The notes: generated by a model from the letters alone, not told the origin. A DNA stretch of 64,000 nt from Candidatus Rokuibacteriota bacterium (GCA_003220685.1 QHTE01000058.1:62001-126000); one strand, 5' to 3'; shown: positions 52,426 to 60,215, counted from the first letter of the stretch. A program made the numbers and translations.

Positions 52426-53475
52426 TCACAGGCTCTTCAGGTATCGCAGGAGAGCGTACCGATCAAGGCGTGAGAGATTCATGAACGCCGCCGCGGACGC
52501 CGCCCCCTGTCCGCCATGCTGCGCGATCGCACTCTCGGGAGAGAGTGCCCGCCCATCGTGAAGAAAGCGCGTTCGATTCCGGAGCCCCATGAGGGGTTCG
52601 GTTCTGAATTCCGACCGTCCGGCGACACCCTTGCAGATATCAGCAAGTCCTTCGCCCATATCGTGGAGCAGCAAGTCGGAGTAGATGTAGACAATCTTCC
52701 GATTCAGGGCCTCTATCGGACTTCGGGTTATGAAAGCTGGGATATGGCAGGTTGCGCAGCCGGTAATGTGGAACATCCTCTCCCCATAGCGATCCACACC
52801 AGGGGCGGGTGGCGGGGCGAGGAACCGCACAAAGTCCACGGTGAGCGCGAGGTCGGCGCTACTCAGCTCACTGGGGACCAAGACGCCCTGTTCCTTGTCA
52901 AAAGCCCCCCTGATGAACGTGAGCAGGTCTGCGTCCGTGGCCTTCCGCCCGAACCGGCCGAGCTTCCCATCGGGGAGGAAGGCTGCTCGCCCACCGGCAC
53001 GGCCCTGGTTCGCGAGAATGGCCGAATTGGGGATCGCCGCGATCAGGCCGAACCCGAAGAGGGCTGGGGTGCTCCGAACCGCGACCCTGACATCAGCGAG
53101 GGCCGGGATCGGCGGAAGGGAAGGGCCAGTGCTCTGCTGTCGGAACACGGGGCCGCCAGAGGGTTCCAGCTCATCACAGGTAGGCTGCTCACCGGCCTCG
53201 TCCTCTCCGAATGCCCCTGCCCCGCCGACGACGGGCTCCTCGTGGCACGCCGCGCAGGAGCTGTTATTGAAGAATGGCCCGAGACCGGTCTCCGGGGTGA
53301 ACTCCCTGCTGAACACGGCCTTCCCCCGCGTAAACCGGGCAAGTTCATTCGGAGTCAAATCTGGTAGCGGTGCGCCGACTTGTGGCGAGGGGCTGGTGGT
53401 CGGCATCGCCGCACCTGCCATGATCAGAAAGAACAGTGCCACGACGAGCATCAATCGCCCGGTCATCCTCATCAT
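52426..53475 (-). CDS. Di-haem cytochrome, DUF1111 (di-haem oxidoreductase) family
   Basis: A 349-residue exported protein with signal peptide MMRMTGRLMLVVALFFLIMA. Two CxxCH haem-attachment sites occur: NNSSCAACHEEPVVGG near residue 75 and HITGCATCHIPAFI near residue 240. The conserved FNRTGLGPxFNNxSCxxCH-like start and the terminal ALSPESAIAQHGGQGA are typical of the DUF1111 / cytochrome-c-peroxidase-related group. Haem is attached in the periplasm. It may reduce peroxide or oxidise a small donor; the family has not been fully characterised. Confidence 0.9.
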   Translation of the reverse strand: MMRMTGRLMLVVALFFLIMAGAAMPTTSPSPQVGAPLPDLTPNELARFTRGKAVFSREFTPETGLGPFFNNSSCAACHEEPVVGGAGAFGEDEAGEQPTCDELEPSGGPVFRQQSTGPSLPPIPALADVRVAVRSTPALFGFGLIAAIPNSAILANQGRAGGRAAFLPDGKLGRFGRKATDADLLTFIRGAFDKEQGVLVPSELSSADLALTVDFVRFLAPPPAPGVDRYGERMFHITGCATCHIPAFITRSPIEALNRKIVYIYSDLLLHDMGEGLADICKGVAGRSEFRTEPLMGLRNRTRFLHDGRALSPESAIAQHGGQGAASAAAFMNLSRLDRYALLRYLKSL

Positions 53476-54018
53476 GTTCGTGCCCCTCGTCTCGTCTAAG
53501 GGTTCAGTGCGGCCATGCGGCGACTGTGGTCCCGGCTAGCAGCGCTCCATCCGACTACTGCTTGCTGACCTTCGGGCGAGCTGGAACTAAAGATGGGACT
53601 TACGTGAGCCTGTCCGAGCGGAGAATCTCGAAGCCTATGCCTGGCAGGTGCGAAAGAAGGGCCTCTTCTCGTGGCAGCATCCGCGAGGCCGCACCAGATC
53701 GTGCGATTCCGCGAATGTGGACATCTGTGAATTGGTGGATAACGTTTGAAGGACTCATCGGGCGTCGGAGAATCCGGGCCCCGTGATGAGTCCCGTTCTA
53801 CCAGGTGGACCCTATGTCTTTCTCTCTGCTGCTTTGATCACGCTGGGAAGACGATGACACCTTTACGAAGACCTAGCACAGTGCCCTAGCCTTCAGCAAG
53901 ACACACACCACATTCGCGCCTCGGCTAAATAGTCGCCATTGCGTCATCGAGTCTCCATAGCCAATCTGCAGGTGTTGGAAACACAAACAACGTGACGTCA
54001 GGCTTCCGACGTTTCGGA
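53476..54018. other. Intergenic region before the tRNA remnant
   Basis: About 540 bases without a convincing gene. A frame reading up to 53786 on the plus strand has no recognisable motif. The segment around 53800-54000 is richer in A and T than its surroundings, in keeping with foreign or integrated DNA, but nothing specific can be named. Confidence 0.4.
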
Positions 54019-54060
54019 CGGCGGGGGTCGGATTTGAACCGACGACCTTTGGGTTATGAG
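54019..54060 (-). pseudogene. 3' half of a tRNA-Met (anticodon CAT)
   Basis: On the minus strand CTCATAA is a seven-base anticodon loop with CAT, followed by the 3' anticodon stem CCCAA, variable loop, perfect T-arm GTCGG-TTCAAAT-CCGAC, and the acceptor strand CCCCGCC plus a G discriminator. The 5' partner of the anticodon stem (TTGGG expected) is absent; unrelated sequence starts immediately after the loop at 54061. There is no D-arm. The 3' half alone is typical of an attachment-site copy left by a tRNA-targeting integrase. Confidence 0.75.
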
Positions 54061-54157
54061 GGTCCGCAGGATGGATCCAGTTGGTCGGGAAAGCAGAAGC
54101 AGAGCACACCTCGTCGAGAACCTCGCGGCGCGGCGAGCGCTGGTCCTGATGCTCGAG

Positions 54158-54315
54158 GATCGGGCGCGGGCCCTCGCGGAGCCCCGCGGCATGCGCCCGC
54201 TCATCGCCCACTGCCATCTCGGTCTCGGAAGGCTCTACCCACACTGGAAAGCGCGAGCCCGGCCGCGAGCACCTCACGACCGCGACGACGATGTACCGCG
54301 TGATGGGCGCCGCCG
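54158..54315 (+). pseudogene. TPR C-terminal remnant of a cyclase/ATPase-type multidomain protein
   Basis: Fragment reading GMRPLIAHCHLGLGRLY, then, after loss of about two bases near 54238, HTGKREPGREHLTTATTMYR. This is the terminal TPR pair of large adenylate-cyclase/AAA proteins. Everything before it is missing. It starts shortly after the tRNA-Met remnant. Confidence 0.65.
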
Positions 54316-54391
54316 TGAAATCGTGCGCGCCGGCAATGACCCAGTCGTGGCCGCTTACGCCACCTGGCAAACCGTGCGCAAGGAGGTAGCT

Positions 54392-54682
54392 ATGCCGCGG
54401 TACGTCGTCCTCTACAGGTTCACTGCCGAAGGCGCGAAGAACCTCCGTGAGACCGTCCAGCGCGCTCGGCAGACACGCGAGCAGACCGAGAAGCGAGGCT
54501 TCAAAGTGCAGACGCTCCTGTGGACGCAAGGCCCGTACGACCTCGTGTCCATCATCGACGCACCATCCGAGGAGGCGATGATGGGTGCGATGACCAACGT
54601 GGTGGCCGCGGGGAACGTCAGCAGCACCACGATGCGCGCGTTCGACGACAAGGAGATGGAAGGGATCCAGAGACAGGGCTGA
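54392..54682 (+). CDS. GYD domain protein
   Basis: A 96-residue GYD-family protein: PRYVVLYRFTAEGAKNLRET, FKVQTLLWTQGPYDLVSIID with the GPYD variant of the eponymous GxYD motif, then NVSSTTMRAFDDKEMEGI. AAGGAGG lies five to eight bases upstream. GYD proteins are small ferredoxin-like dimers of uncertain function. It is complete. Confidence 0.88.
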   Translation: MPRYVVLYRFTAEGAKNLRETVQRARQTREQTEKRGFKVQTLLWTQGPYDLVSIIDAPSEEAMMGAMTNVVAAGNVSSTTMRAFDDKEMEGIQRQG

Positions 54683-54788
54683 CCTCGCTCGGCGCGACGC
54701 TCCGGCGCGGCGCTGGGATGTCATTCCCTGTGCCGCGTCGGCTCCACGTCCACACGGGCCTGCATGCGGAGTGAGGTGCGCCGCGCCA

Positions 54789-55415
54789 TCACTGACCCTC
54801 AAGGCGCTCGAAGAAGATTCCCAGCCCGACGGATGATTCAAGCGTGCGGTATCTGACCCACTTGATCGTGGGGCAGCGAACCTGCCGGGCCGCGCGCCTC
54901 AGCGCGGGCGAGAACTGTGGCGCCACGAGCATCAACGCCGGCGGCAGACTGTAGTCGATCCTGTGGTTGGGATACAGACGCCGAACGATCAGCACATTCC
55001 GGGCGACCCAGTCCAAATGGCCCAGCCCGCGGATGAGCAGCCCTTCGTCGATGCTCGTGGTGAAGTCGATGACCGTCAATTGATTCGAGCGGCTGAGCCC
55101 GAGCAGATCGATCGGGCCGCACAGAGGGCACGCAATCTCCGAGTCGATAGAGGTCAAACCTTCCTCGAGAGCACCGTGGAACTCCTTCAGCAGGGGGGCG
55201 AACTGGTCCCTGGTTAGCGACAACTGCCGTCCCAGGAGGACCGCCCCGGCAGGCGAAGAGGCCGCAGGATGGTGGGTCGAACCGCCGGACGGATGCTCGT
55301 TCGCCGTCGCCTCGCCACGCCTTCCCAGCTGAAACAGATGGGAGATGTCCTCTAATCCGCGTCCAAGGGGCTTGTCCAGACGGCCACCGCCTTCCGGACT
55401 TGTGCCACCCGTCAT
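54789..55415 (-). CDS. ParA-CBM partner: ParB-like GRGL tag plus nuclease-fold-like domain
   Basis: A 208-residue protein starting at an ATG that overlaps the ParA-CBM stop (ATGA). The N-terminal RLDKPLGRGLEDISHLF resembles the ParB N-terminal tag (GRGLEALL type) that stimulates ParA ATPase. After a 40-residue low-complexity linker comes a domain with ACPLCGPIDLLGLSRSNQLT and VIDFTTSIDEGLLIRGLGHL, then YSLPPALMLVAPQFSPALRR. The order of an Asp, a second Asp-x-Thr and a WVARN helix looks like a PD-(D/E)XK fold, but the Lys is Thr, so it may bind without cutting. Function unknown. Confidence 0.72.
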   Translation of the reverse strand: MTGGTSPEGGGRLDKPLGRGLEDISHLFQLGRRGEATANEHPSGGSTHHPAASSPAGAVLLGRQLSLTRDQFAPLLKEFHGALEEGLTSIDSEIACPLCGPIDLLGLSRSNQLTVIDFTTSIDEGLLIRGLGHLDWVARNVLIVRRLYPNHRIDYSLPPALMLVAPQFSPALRRAARQVRCPTIKWVRYRTLESSVGLGIFFERLEGQ

Positions 55416-56575
55416 GCGCTGATCCGCGTCTTCTGTTCCCCTGTGGGATCCCACTCTGCCAACTGCTCGTCCACGACGAGGACGGAGTCGTGGCCGCCGT
55501 ATGAACTGGGTTCGACCACAGGGTTCCGGGGATCACGCTGCCAGACCCCGTCGACCACGTAGCGGTATCGGTAGCGCCCCGGCTGCAGCTTCACAACCTT
55601 CTCCCAGACGCGACCGACGGGATTCATATCGTTTCCATCCAGGACCCAGCCGTTGAAGTCGCCAGCCAGCTGGACTCGCGCCGCGTCCGGCGCTTCGAGG
55701 GTGAACATGACACCCGTCTGAGTCACCGCCGGCGTCAGCGGTCGTCCGGACTCGTCGTCGCGGGCGGTCCCGACGTCGGCGAGGGTGATCCGCTCTCGCT
55801 TCGGACTCTCGGCGTCTTGCTGCAGGACCTCTGCGGTGAGTGCCTGATAATCCTCATAGCCCGCGCAGTACCTGGCATAGTGGGCGATAGGCAAGCCATG
55901 GCTGGCGGCCTCAGCCAGCTTGACGCTGTATCTGATAACCGTTTCAAAGTACCGGCCGTCGAGGTGACTGCGGATCTCGTCCACGATCGCTCTCACAAAA
56001 GGCGTCCGGCCCGAGTACAACGTGAGGAGCGCTCGGGGGGTAATCCGATGCCCAGTCTGTTTCTCCAGTGCGTCAAATGTCTCCAGCTGCTTTCCGAGAC
56101 CATGGAGGGAGAAGAAGCTGGGATCCATGGGCACGATCGCTTCCAAGCAAGCCCTCAGCGCATTGAGGGTGAGCAGACCGATATTCGGCGGGCAGTCGAC
56201 GATCGCGAAGTCGTACCGCCCTCTGACTTCGGCCAGGTTGTCGGCGAGGACGGTCTCGCGCCCGGCGACCCCAGTCAGCCGCTCCGGGATCACGCTGAGG
56301 CGAATATCGGACGGAGCCACATCCAAGTTTTCCCGTGCCGAACGGGTGATGTCGCGAAGGCGAGTCGGTTGACCGCCGCGCTCGGTCACGAACACTTCGT
56401 ACATGGTCGGGGTCCCGACCGAACCGCTCAAGACCCCTAACGTCGCATGCCCCTGCGGGTCCATGTCCACGAGCAATACACGCTTCTGCTCCCTGGCAAG
56501 GAAAGCGGCCAGATTTATGGAGGTGATGGTCTTCCCGCAGCCGCCCTTCTGGTTCACCACGGCTATTGTGCGCAT
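55412..56575 (-). CDS. ParA-type ATPase fused to a C-terminal glycogen-binding (CBM48/AMPK-type) domain
   Basis: A 387-residue fusion. Residues 1-250 are a ParA/Soj ATPase: deviant Walker A KGGCGKT (10-16), Walker A' region VDMDPQGHATLG (36-47), Walker B FAIVDCPPNIGLL (123-135) and SFFSLHGLGKQLETF. Residues about 287-370 are a CBM48-type beta-sandwich: VQLAGDFNGWVLDGNDMNPV, WEKVVKLQPGRYRYRYVVDG, DPRNPVVEPSSYGGHDSVLV, with conserved Trp310 and Trp324/345. ParA proteins position plasmids, chromosomes or protein clusters; CBM48 binds alpha-glucan. The partner gene follows by a four-base overlap. The combination is unlike ordinary plasmid ParA. Confidence 0.93.
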   Translation of the reverse strand: MRTIAVVNQKGGCGKTITSINLAAFLAREQKRVLLVDMDPQGHATLGVLSGSVGTPTMYEVFVTERGGQPTRLRDITRSARENLDVAPSDIRLSVIPERLTGVAGRETVLADNLAEVRGRYDFAIVDCPPNIGLLTLNALRACLEAIVPMDPSFFSLHGLGKQLETFDALEKQTGHRITPRALLTLYSGRTPFVRAIVDEIRSHLDGRYFETVIRYSVKLAEAASHGLPIAHYARYCAGYEDYQALTAEVLQQDAESPKRERITLADVGTARDDESGRPLTPAVTQTGVMFTLEAPDAARVQLAGDFNGWVLDGNDMNPVGRVWEKVVKLQPGRYRYRYVVDGVWQRDPRNPVVEPSSYGGHDSVLVVDEQLAEWDPTGEQKTRISA

Positions 56576-56980
56576 GTGTGGCTCCTCGTGATCGCGGCAA
56601 AGGAGATGAGTTGAGTCTTATCCTGATGGAGACAGGCAGGGCCCCGACCGGCCACCGATTCAACGAGGCCATTCATGCCATCTTCCTCCAGACCTCGGAT
56701 GAAGAAGAGTAACGCCCCAGGGGTTGCACGTAGCCCAACGGTAGCAAATACCCCTGTTCGATTACAACTATTCCTGGTATATAAGGCGGGCGTTTACCAC
56801 CGGGTATCGTGTGCTCGGAACCCAGGCGGGATGGTGAAGCAGACACCACGAGACCGGCCAAGTGCCGTTCGATAAAGGGTTTCTCTCGATCCAGCAGGGC
56901 TTCGGTGGACCCCCGTACGTGGCATCCCGCGGCTTGCTCGAAGCGTGCGGTTGATGACACCGCCCGAGGCTTGAACCAAC
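56576..56980. other. Intergenic region upstream of the ParA fusion
   Basis: About 400 bases. Around 56735-56800 is an AT-richer pocket containing TTACAACTATTCC and GGTATATAAGG, the best candidate for a promoter or a ParA/partner binding site. I see no parS-like palindrome and no gene. Confidence 0.4.
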
Positions 56981-57298
56981 ATGAAGCGGACGAGAGCGAG
57001 GCGGCGTTCGAGGGCGGAGAGGCTCGCGCGGATAGGCACACGGCGTCTCGATGAAGCGACGGCGGCCGGCAAGACGGTTCCCCTTGATCCCGACGATGTG
57101 GTGGAGGTCGTCCGGCCACAGACCGTGTCAAGCATTGACCGGGCGACGTTCCGTCGGGGCGACTACGGCCGTATCGTCCGCCCTGACGGCAGCGAACAGT
57201 GGTGGGTACGGTCCGCGCGGGGTACCTGGATCGCCCTGGTGCATCAGCGGGTCGTGGAGAACGACGACGGCACGATCACGTTACTGTCGTTGATGTAA
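56981..57298 (+). CDS. Small basic protein of unknown function
   Basis: A 105-residue protein. The first 30 residues are very basic (KRTRARRRSRAERLARIGTR). The rest is a compact beta-type domain: PLDPDDVVEVVRPQTVSSID, DYGRIVRPDGSEQWWVRSAR and GTWIALVHQRVVENDDGTIT. No family is recognised. It could be a small nucleic-acid-binding protein. Its 3' end overlaps the truncated MFS gene on the other strand by 18 bases, where a deletion junction is suspected. Confidence 0.55.
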   Translation: MKRTRARRRSRAERLARIGTRRLDEATAAGKTVPLDPDDVVEVVRPQTVSSIDRATFRRGDYGRIVRPDGSEQWWVRSARGTWIALVHQRVVENDDGTITLLSLM

Positions 57299-58051
57299 CG
57301 AGAGGCGTGCCAGCGGCGTCCACGCGCCTGTCGTCTGGGCAGCCACGAACGTGAGGAACGTGACGACCCAGCCGCGGAGCGCGGACATTTCCCACGTATG
57401 CACGCAATAGGCGATCGAGTACGCGAGCGCCGATCGGTTGCGAAGGATCGGCCGAAAATCGAGCAATGCCCGGCGCGGGCCGGCTGCGGCACTGACGGGT
57501 CGTGGCGGCAGGCCGATTGAGACCAGCACGAACGCCAATGTGGCGCCGATCGCGCCGGGTACCAATGCCCAGTGCCAGCCGAGCCAGGCGTTGACGGCGC
57601 CGGCGACGCCGAAGGAAAGCGCGCCGCTCACGCCGACCGCCGCCGCGTGCGCCGCGACGGCCCTGGACTGCTGCTGGCCCTCCGCCAGGTCGCTCAACGC
57701 CTTCAGCCCCGGCATGTAGCTGCCCGCCCAGCCGGCGCCCATCAGCGCCCGGAACGCCAGGGCCGACCAGAAGCCGCTTGCGATCCATGCGAACCCGGCG
57801 AACGCGACGGCGGTCAGGGCAACGGAGCCGAGATAGATGCGCTTGGGGTCGATCCGATCCGTGAGCGACGACAGCAGCGGCACCGCCACCGTGTAGGCCG
57901 CATAGTAAATGCCGCTGATCCAGCCGGCCTCGGTGTTGGTGAGCGCCCAGACCGATATCAGTGTTGGGAGCACCACGGCGACGCTGAACGCGCCGAGCTG
58001 AGCGCACGCCTGCGCTGCACACATCGCGACGACGCCACGGGACAGCGTCAT
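57281..58051 (-). CDS. MFS transporter, C-terminally truncated
   Basis: A 256-residue fragment with six to seven transmembrane helices, where complete family members have about 400 and twelve. The A motif reads YYAAYTVAVPLLSSLTDRID and helices 4-6 include FAGFAWIASGFWSALAFRAL. Homology ends near HTWEMSALRGWVVTFLTFVA; the following 18 residues do not resemble a helix 8, so the C-terminal 130-150 residues have been lost. It lies 24 bases after the first MFS gene in the arsenic operon, in the same direction. Confidence 0.72.
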   Translation of the reverse strand: MTLSRGVVAMCAAQACAQLGAFSVAVVLPTLISVWALTNTEAGWISGIYYAAYTVAVPLLSSLTDRIDPKRIYLGSVALTAVAFAGFAWIASGFWSALAFRALMGAGWAGSYMPGLKALSDLAEGQQQSRAVAAHAAAVGVSGALSFGVAGAVNAWLGWHWALVPGAIGATLAFVLVSIGLPPRPVSAAAGPRRALLDFRPILRNRSALAYSIAYCVHTWEMSALRGWVVTFLTFVAAQTTGAWTPLARLSLHQRQ

Positions 58052-58075
58052 CTCGTCCCCGTCCCGTTCTTCGGG

Positions 58076-59377
58076 CTACGGGACGCGGGCAGCCTGAACG
58101 GAAGCGTCATGCCGATCGACCGTGGCGAGGGCGGCCCGCTGGCGCTCGTACCAGCGAGCCATCAACTCCATCGCGAGCCATGCCGCCGAGCAGCCGACCA
58201 GGAGCGATACCCGTCCGGTCCCCCAGCCCCATCGGTCTACGATCCAGGCGAACATCGCCGGGGCCGCCGCATTCACCACCAGCACGGGCGTGGCGATCAG
58301 GCCGAGCACGGCGCCATATTCCGTGGCGCCGAATAGCGCGAGTGGAACCGCGCCGCGGACAATCGTGAGCACGCCCTGGGACGCGCCCATGAGCAGCGTG
58401 AACGCGACGACCAGCGGCACGCTGCTGGTGCTTACCAGCAGCAGGACCAGCGAGGCCGGCAGGATGCCGATGGCGATGCGGCCGACGGTGATCGCGCGCA
58501 GGTTCCGCGCGAAGACGATCTCGACCACCCGCCCACCGAACTGCGCCACGCCTTTCAGTGAAGCGACCCAGACAGCGGCCGCAGTCGCCAAGCCCGCGGC
58601 CTCCAGCAAGGGAACGAGCTGTACCGAAATCACGCCGAAGACAAACCCGTTCAGCGACATGATGAGCGCGAAGAGCGCGATGGCGACCGAGCGGGTCGGC
58701 CCCTTGAGTGGAGGTCCGTCTGGAGTCGCGACAGGGCCGCCGTCCGGTCCCGCATGTCGGTCGGACTCGCGTCGCGCGAGACCTAACCAGTGCAGCGGCA
58801 AGCAGACCACCAGATTGATGAGCGCGAACACGACGAGGGTCTGTCGCCAGCCCAGCTGCTCGTTGAGCGCATGGCCGACTACCCAGAACACCGACGAGGC
58901 GAACGCCCCGAACAACGTCAGGTACGAGATGGCCGTCCGCCCGCGCGACGGCGCGACCTGCACTAGTGCGGCGAATGCCGCGTCGTACAGGCACAGCCGC
59001 ATCCCCAGACCCAGAACCGCCCAGACGACCAGGTAGACGGCTTCGCTGCGCGCCTGCGACAGCGCGAAGAGCCCGGCGGAGACAAGACCGGTGCCGAGCG
59101 TCATCACGGCGCGCGCGCCGTGGCGGTCGATCGCACGGCCAACGGTACTCGACACGGCACCCATCGCGAGCAGCGCGACGGTGAAGCCGAGGAACACGAA
59201 GCCGCGGCTCCAACCTGTGTCGCGACTGATCGGCCCCGCGAGGACTCCCAGGCAGTAGTAGCTGGTGCCCCAGGCGGTGATCTGCGTGATGCCCAGCGCG
59301 AGAACCGCGCCGACCATGGGGTCGCTGAGTCGCGTGCCCCATCCGGCGCGCTTGTCCGCGTGTGATGCGGCACTCAC
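58076..59377 (-). CDS. MFS transporter in the arsenic operon
   Basis: A twelve-helix MFS protein of about 430 residues. Start is uncertain: GTG 59377 is 20 bases after the arsI stop, while an ATG at 59440 would overlap arsI by 44 bases and an ATG at 59317 begins MVGAVLALGITQITAWGTSY. The A motif is AMGAVSSTVGRAIDRHGARA. Context next to arsI and arsR suggests export of an arsenical, as with ArsP, ArsK or ArsJ carriers, but it is not clearly one of those. A truncated paralogue follows downstream. Confidence 0.85.
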   Translation of the reverse strand: MSAASHADKRAGWGTRLSDPMVGAVLALGITQITAWGTSYYCLGVLAGPISRDTGWSRGFVFLGFTVALLAMGAVSSTVGRAIDRHGARAVMTLGTGLVSAGLFALSQARSEAVYLVVWAVLGLGMRLCLYDAAFAALVQVAPSRGRTAISYLTLFGAFASSVFWVVGHALNEQLGWRQTLVVFALINLVVCLPLHWLGLARRESDRHAGPDGGPVATPDGPPLKGPTRSVAIALFALIMSLNGFVFGVISVQLVPLLEAAGLATAAAVWVASLKGVAQFGGRVVEIVFARNLRAITVGRIAIGILPASLVLLLVSTSSVPLVVAFTLLMGASQGVLTIVRGAVPLALFGATEYGAVLGLIATPVLVVNAAAPAMFAWIVDRWGWGTGRVSLLVGCSAAWLAMELMARWYERQRAALATVDRHDASVQAARVP

Positions 59378-59396
59378 GAGGCGCGCGTCCGTGGCA

Positions 59397-59858
59397 TTAC
59401 GATGCGCAGCTGCTGGTGCCTCCGCAGCACGAGCTCGCACCGACCACCGCCAGGCTCGGCCGCGCCGCCACCCGCTCTTCCTCGCCCTCGAGGTCGTAGT
59501 TGAGGTGGTACACCTCCCACTCGACGCCGTCCGGATCCTTCACCCAGAACTTGTCCTGGTTGGCGTGGCAGCAGTTGACGCCCATCTCCTCCTTCACGGG
59601 AAGGCCGGCCGCCTTGACGCGGGCCAGCTGCGAGATCACGGTCTCCACGGAATCGACCTGGACGCCGACGTGGTCGATGGTCCCCGCGCCGATCGGGCCG
59701 CCGGTGGAGAGCGCGAGGTTGACGGGCGCCCACTCGGGCAGGAATTTGACGTAGCCTTGCTTGACCTTCACAGGGTCCCCGCCGAGGAACTTCTCGTAGA
59801 AGTCGCGGCTCCTGGAGAGATCCGACACGTGCATGTGGAGATGGACCTTGGCGCTCAT
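59397..59858 (-). CDS. arsI: ArsI/CadI family C-As lyase-type dioxygenase
   Basis: A 153-residue VOC enzyme of the ArsI group: MSAKVHLHMHVSDLSRSRDF with the first His ligand, GTIDHVGVQVDSVETV, EEMGVNCCHANQDKFWVKDP whose vicinal Cys pair binds trivalent arsenicals, and EWEVYHLNYDLE with the Glu ligand. ArsI uses Fe(II) and oxygen to cleave methyl- or phenyl-arsenite. The Cys-rich C-terminus (SSCCGGTSSC) may add arsenic binding. GGGGGAGCC precedes the ATG. It lies between arsR and the MFS gene. Confidence 0.95.
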   Translation of the reverse strand: MSAKVHLHMHVSDLSRSRDFYEKFLGGDPVKVKQGYVKFLPEWAPVNLALSTGGPIGAGTIDHVGVQVDSVETVISQLARVKAAGLPVKEEMGVNCCHANQDKFWVKDPDGVEWEVYHLNYDLEGEEERVAARPSLAVVGASSCCGGTSSCAS

Positions 59859-59867
59859 GGCTCCCCC

Positions 59868-60176
59868 TTAACAGCACGCGGTGAGCAGGCGCACCAACAC
59901 GGTGACCCGCTCCCGCTGCACAGAATAGTAGATGTACCGCTCTGCCTTCCGGCTCTCGAGAAGGCCCGCCCGTCGCAGGATGTCGAGGTGATGGGACAAG
60001 GTCGGCCCCGGGATCTCGACGGCCTCCTGGATCTCTCCCACCGACATCTCTCGGCCCGCCTTCACGAGAAGAAAAAAGACCTGTAAGCGGCTGAGGTGGG
60101 CGAGCGCCTTGAACGCCTCGACGTGCGTCGCATCGGCTGACAGCTGCGTCAGCGGCAGGCGAGCTATCGTCTTCAT
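59868..60176 (-). CDS. arsR: ArsR/SmtB family repressor
   Basis: A 102-residue winged-helix repressor from ATG 60176: FKALAHLSRLQVFFLLVKAG, MSVGEIQEAVEIPGPTLSHH with the recognition helix, and LDILRRAGLLESRKAERYIY. The C-terminal LLTACC supplies a vicinal cysteine pair likely to bind As(III)/MAs(III), a location seen in several ArsR subgroups. Longer upstream readings are not supported by family N-termini. It is first in the operon, nine bases before arsI. Confidence 0.93.
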   Translation of the reverse strand: MKTIARLPLTQLSADATHVEAFKALAHLSRLQVFFLLVKAGREMSVGEIQEAVEIPGPTLSHHLDILRRAGLLESRKAERYIYYSVQRERVTVLVRLLTACC

Positions 60177-60215
60177 GTTTCGAAGTCTATGGAACTGTCG
60201 AAGCTTTGTCAAGTC
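60177..60215 (-). promoter_or_regulatory. Candidate ArsR operator / promoter
   Basis: Immediately before the arsR start. Two CGAAG elements (about 60181-60185 and 60199-60203, plus strand) spaced about 18 bases lie in a locally AT-richer stretch, the first within TTCGAA. On the arsR strand this reads CTTCGACAGTTCC then ATAGACTTCGAA. It could be the repressor site; the pattern is weak. Confidence 0.35.

Noticed and set aside
53436-53786. Possible plus-strand gene of about 116 codons
   Set aside because: Starts antisense to the di-haem gene, has no ribosome site or motif, and codon use is unconvincing.
54061-54100. 5' half of the tRNA-Met
   Set aside because: The sequence after the anticodon loop cannot pair with CCCAA and has no D-arm, so no complete tRNA is called.
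53873-54841. Long minus-strand open frame with a phrase like KVVGSNPTPA
   Set aside because: That phrase is the known false translation of a tRNA 3' half; the rest has no family match and lies antisense to the GYD gene.
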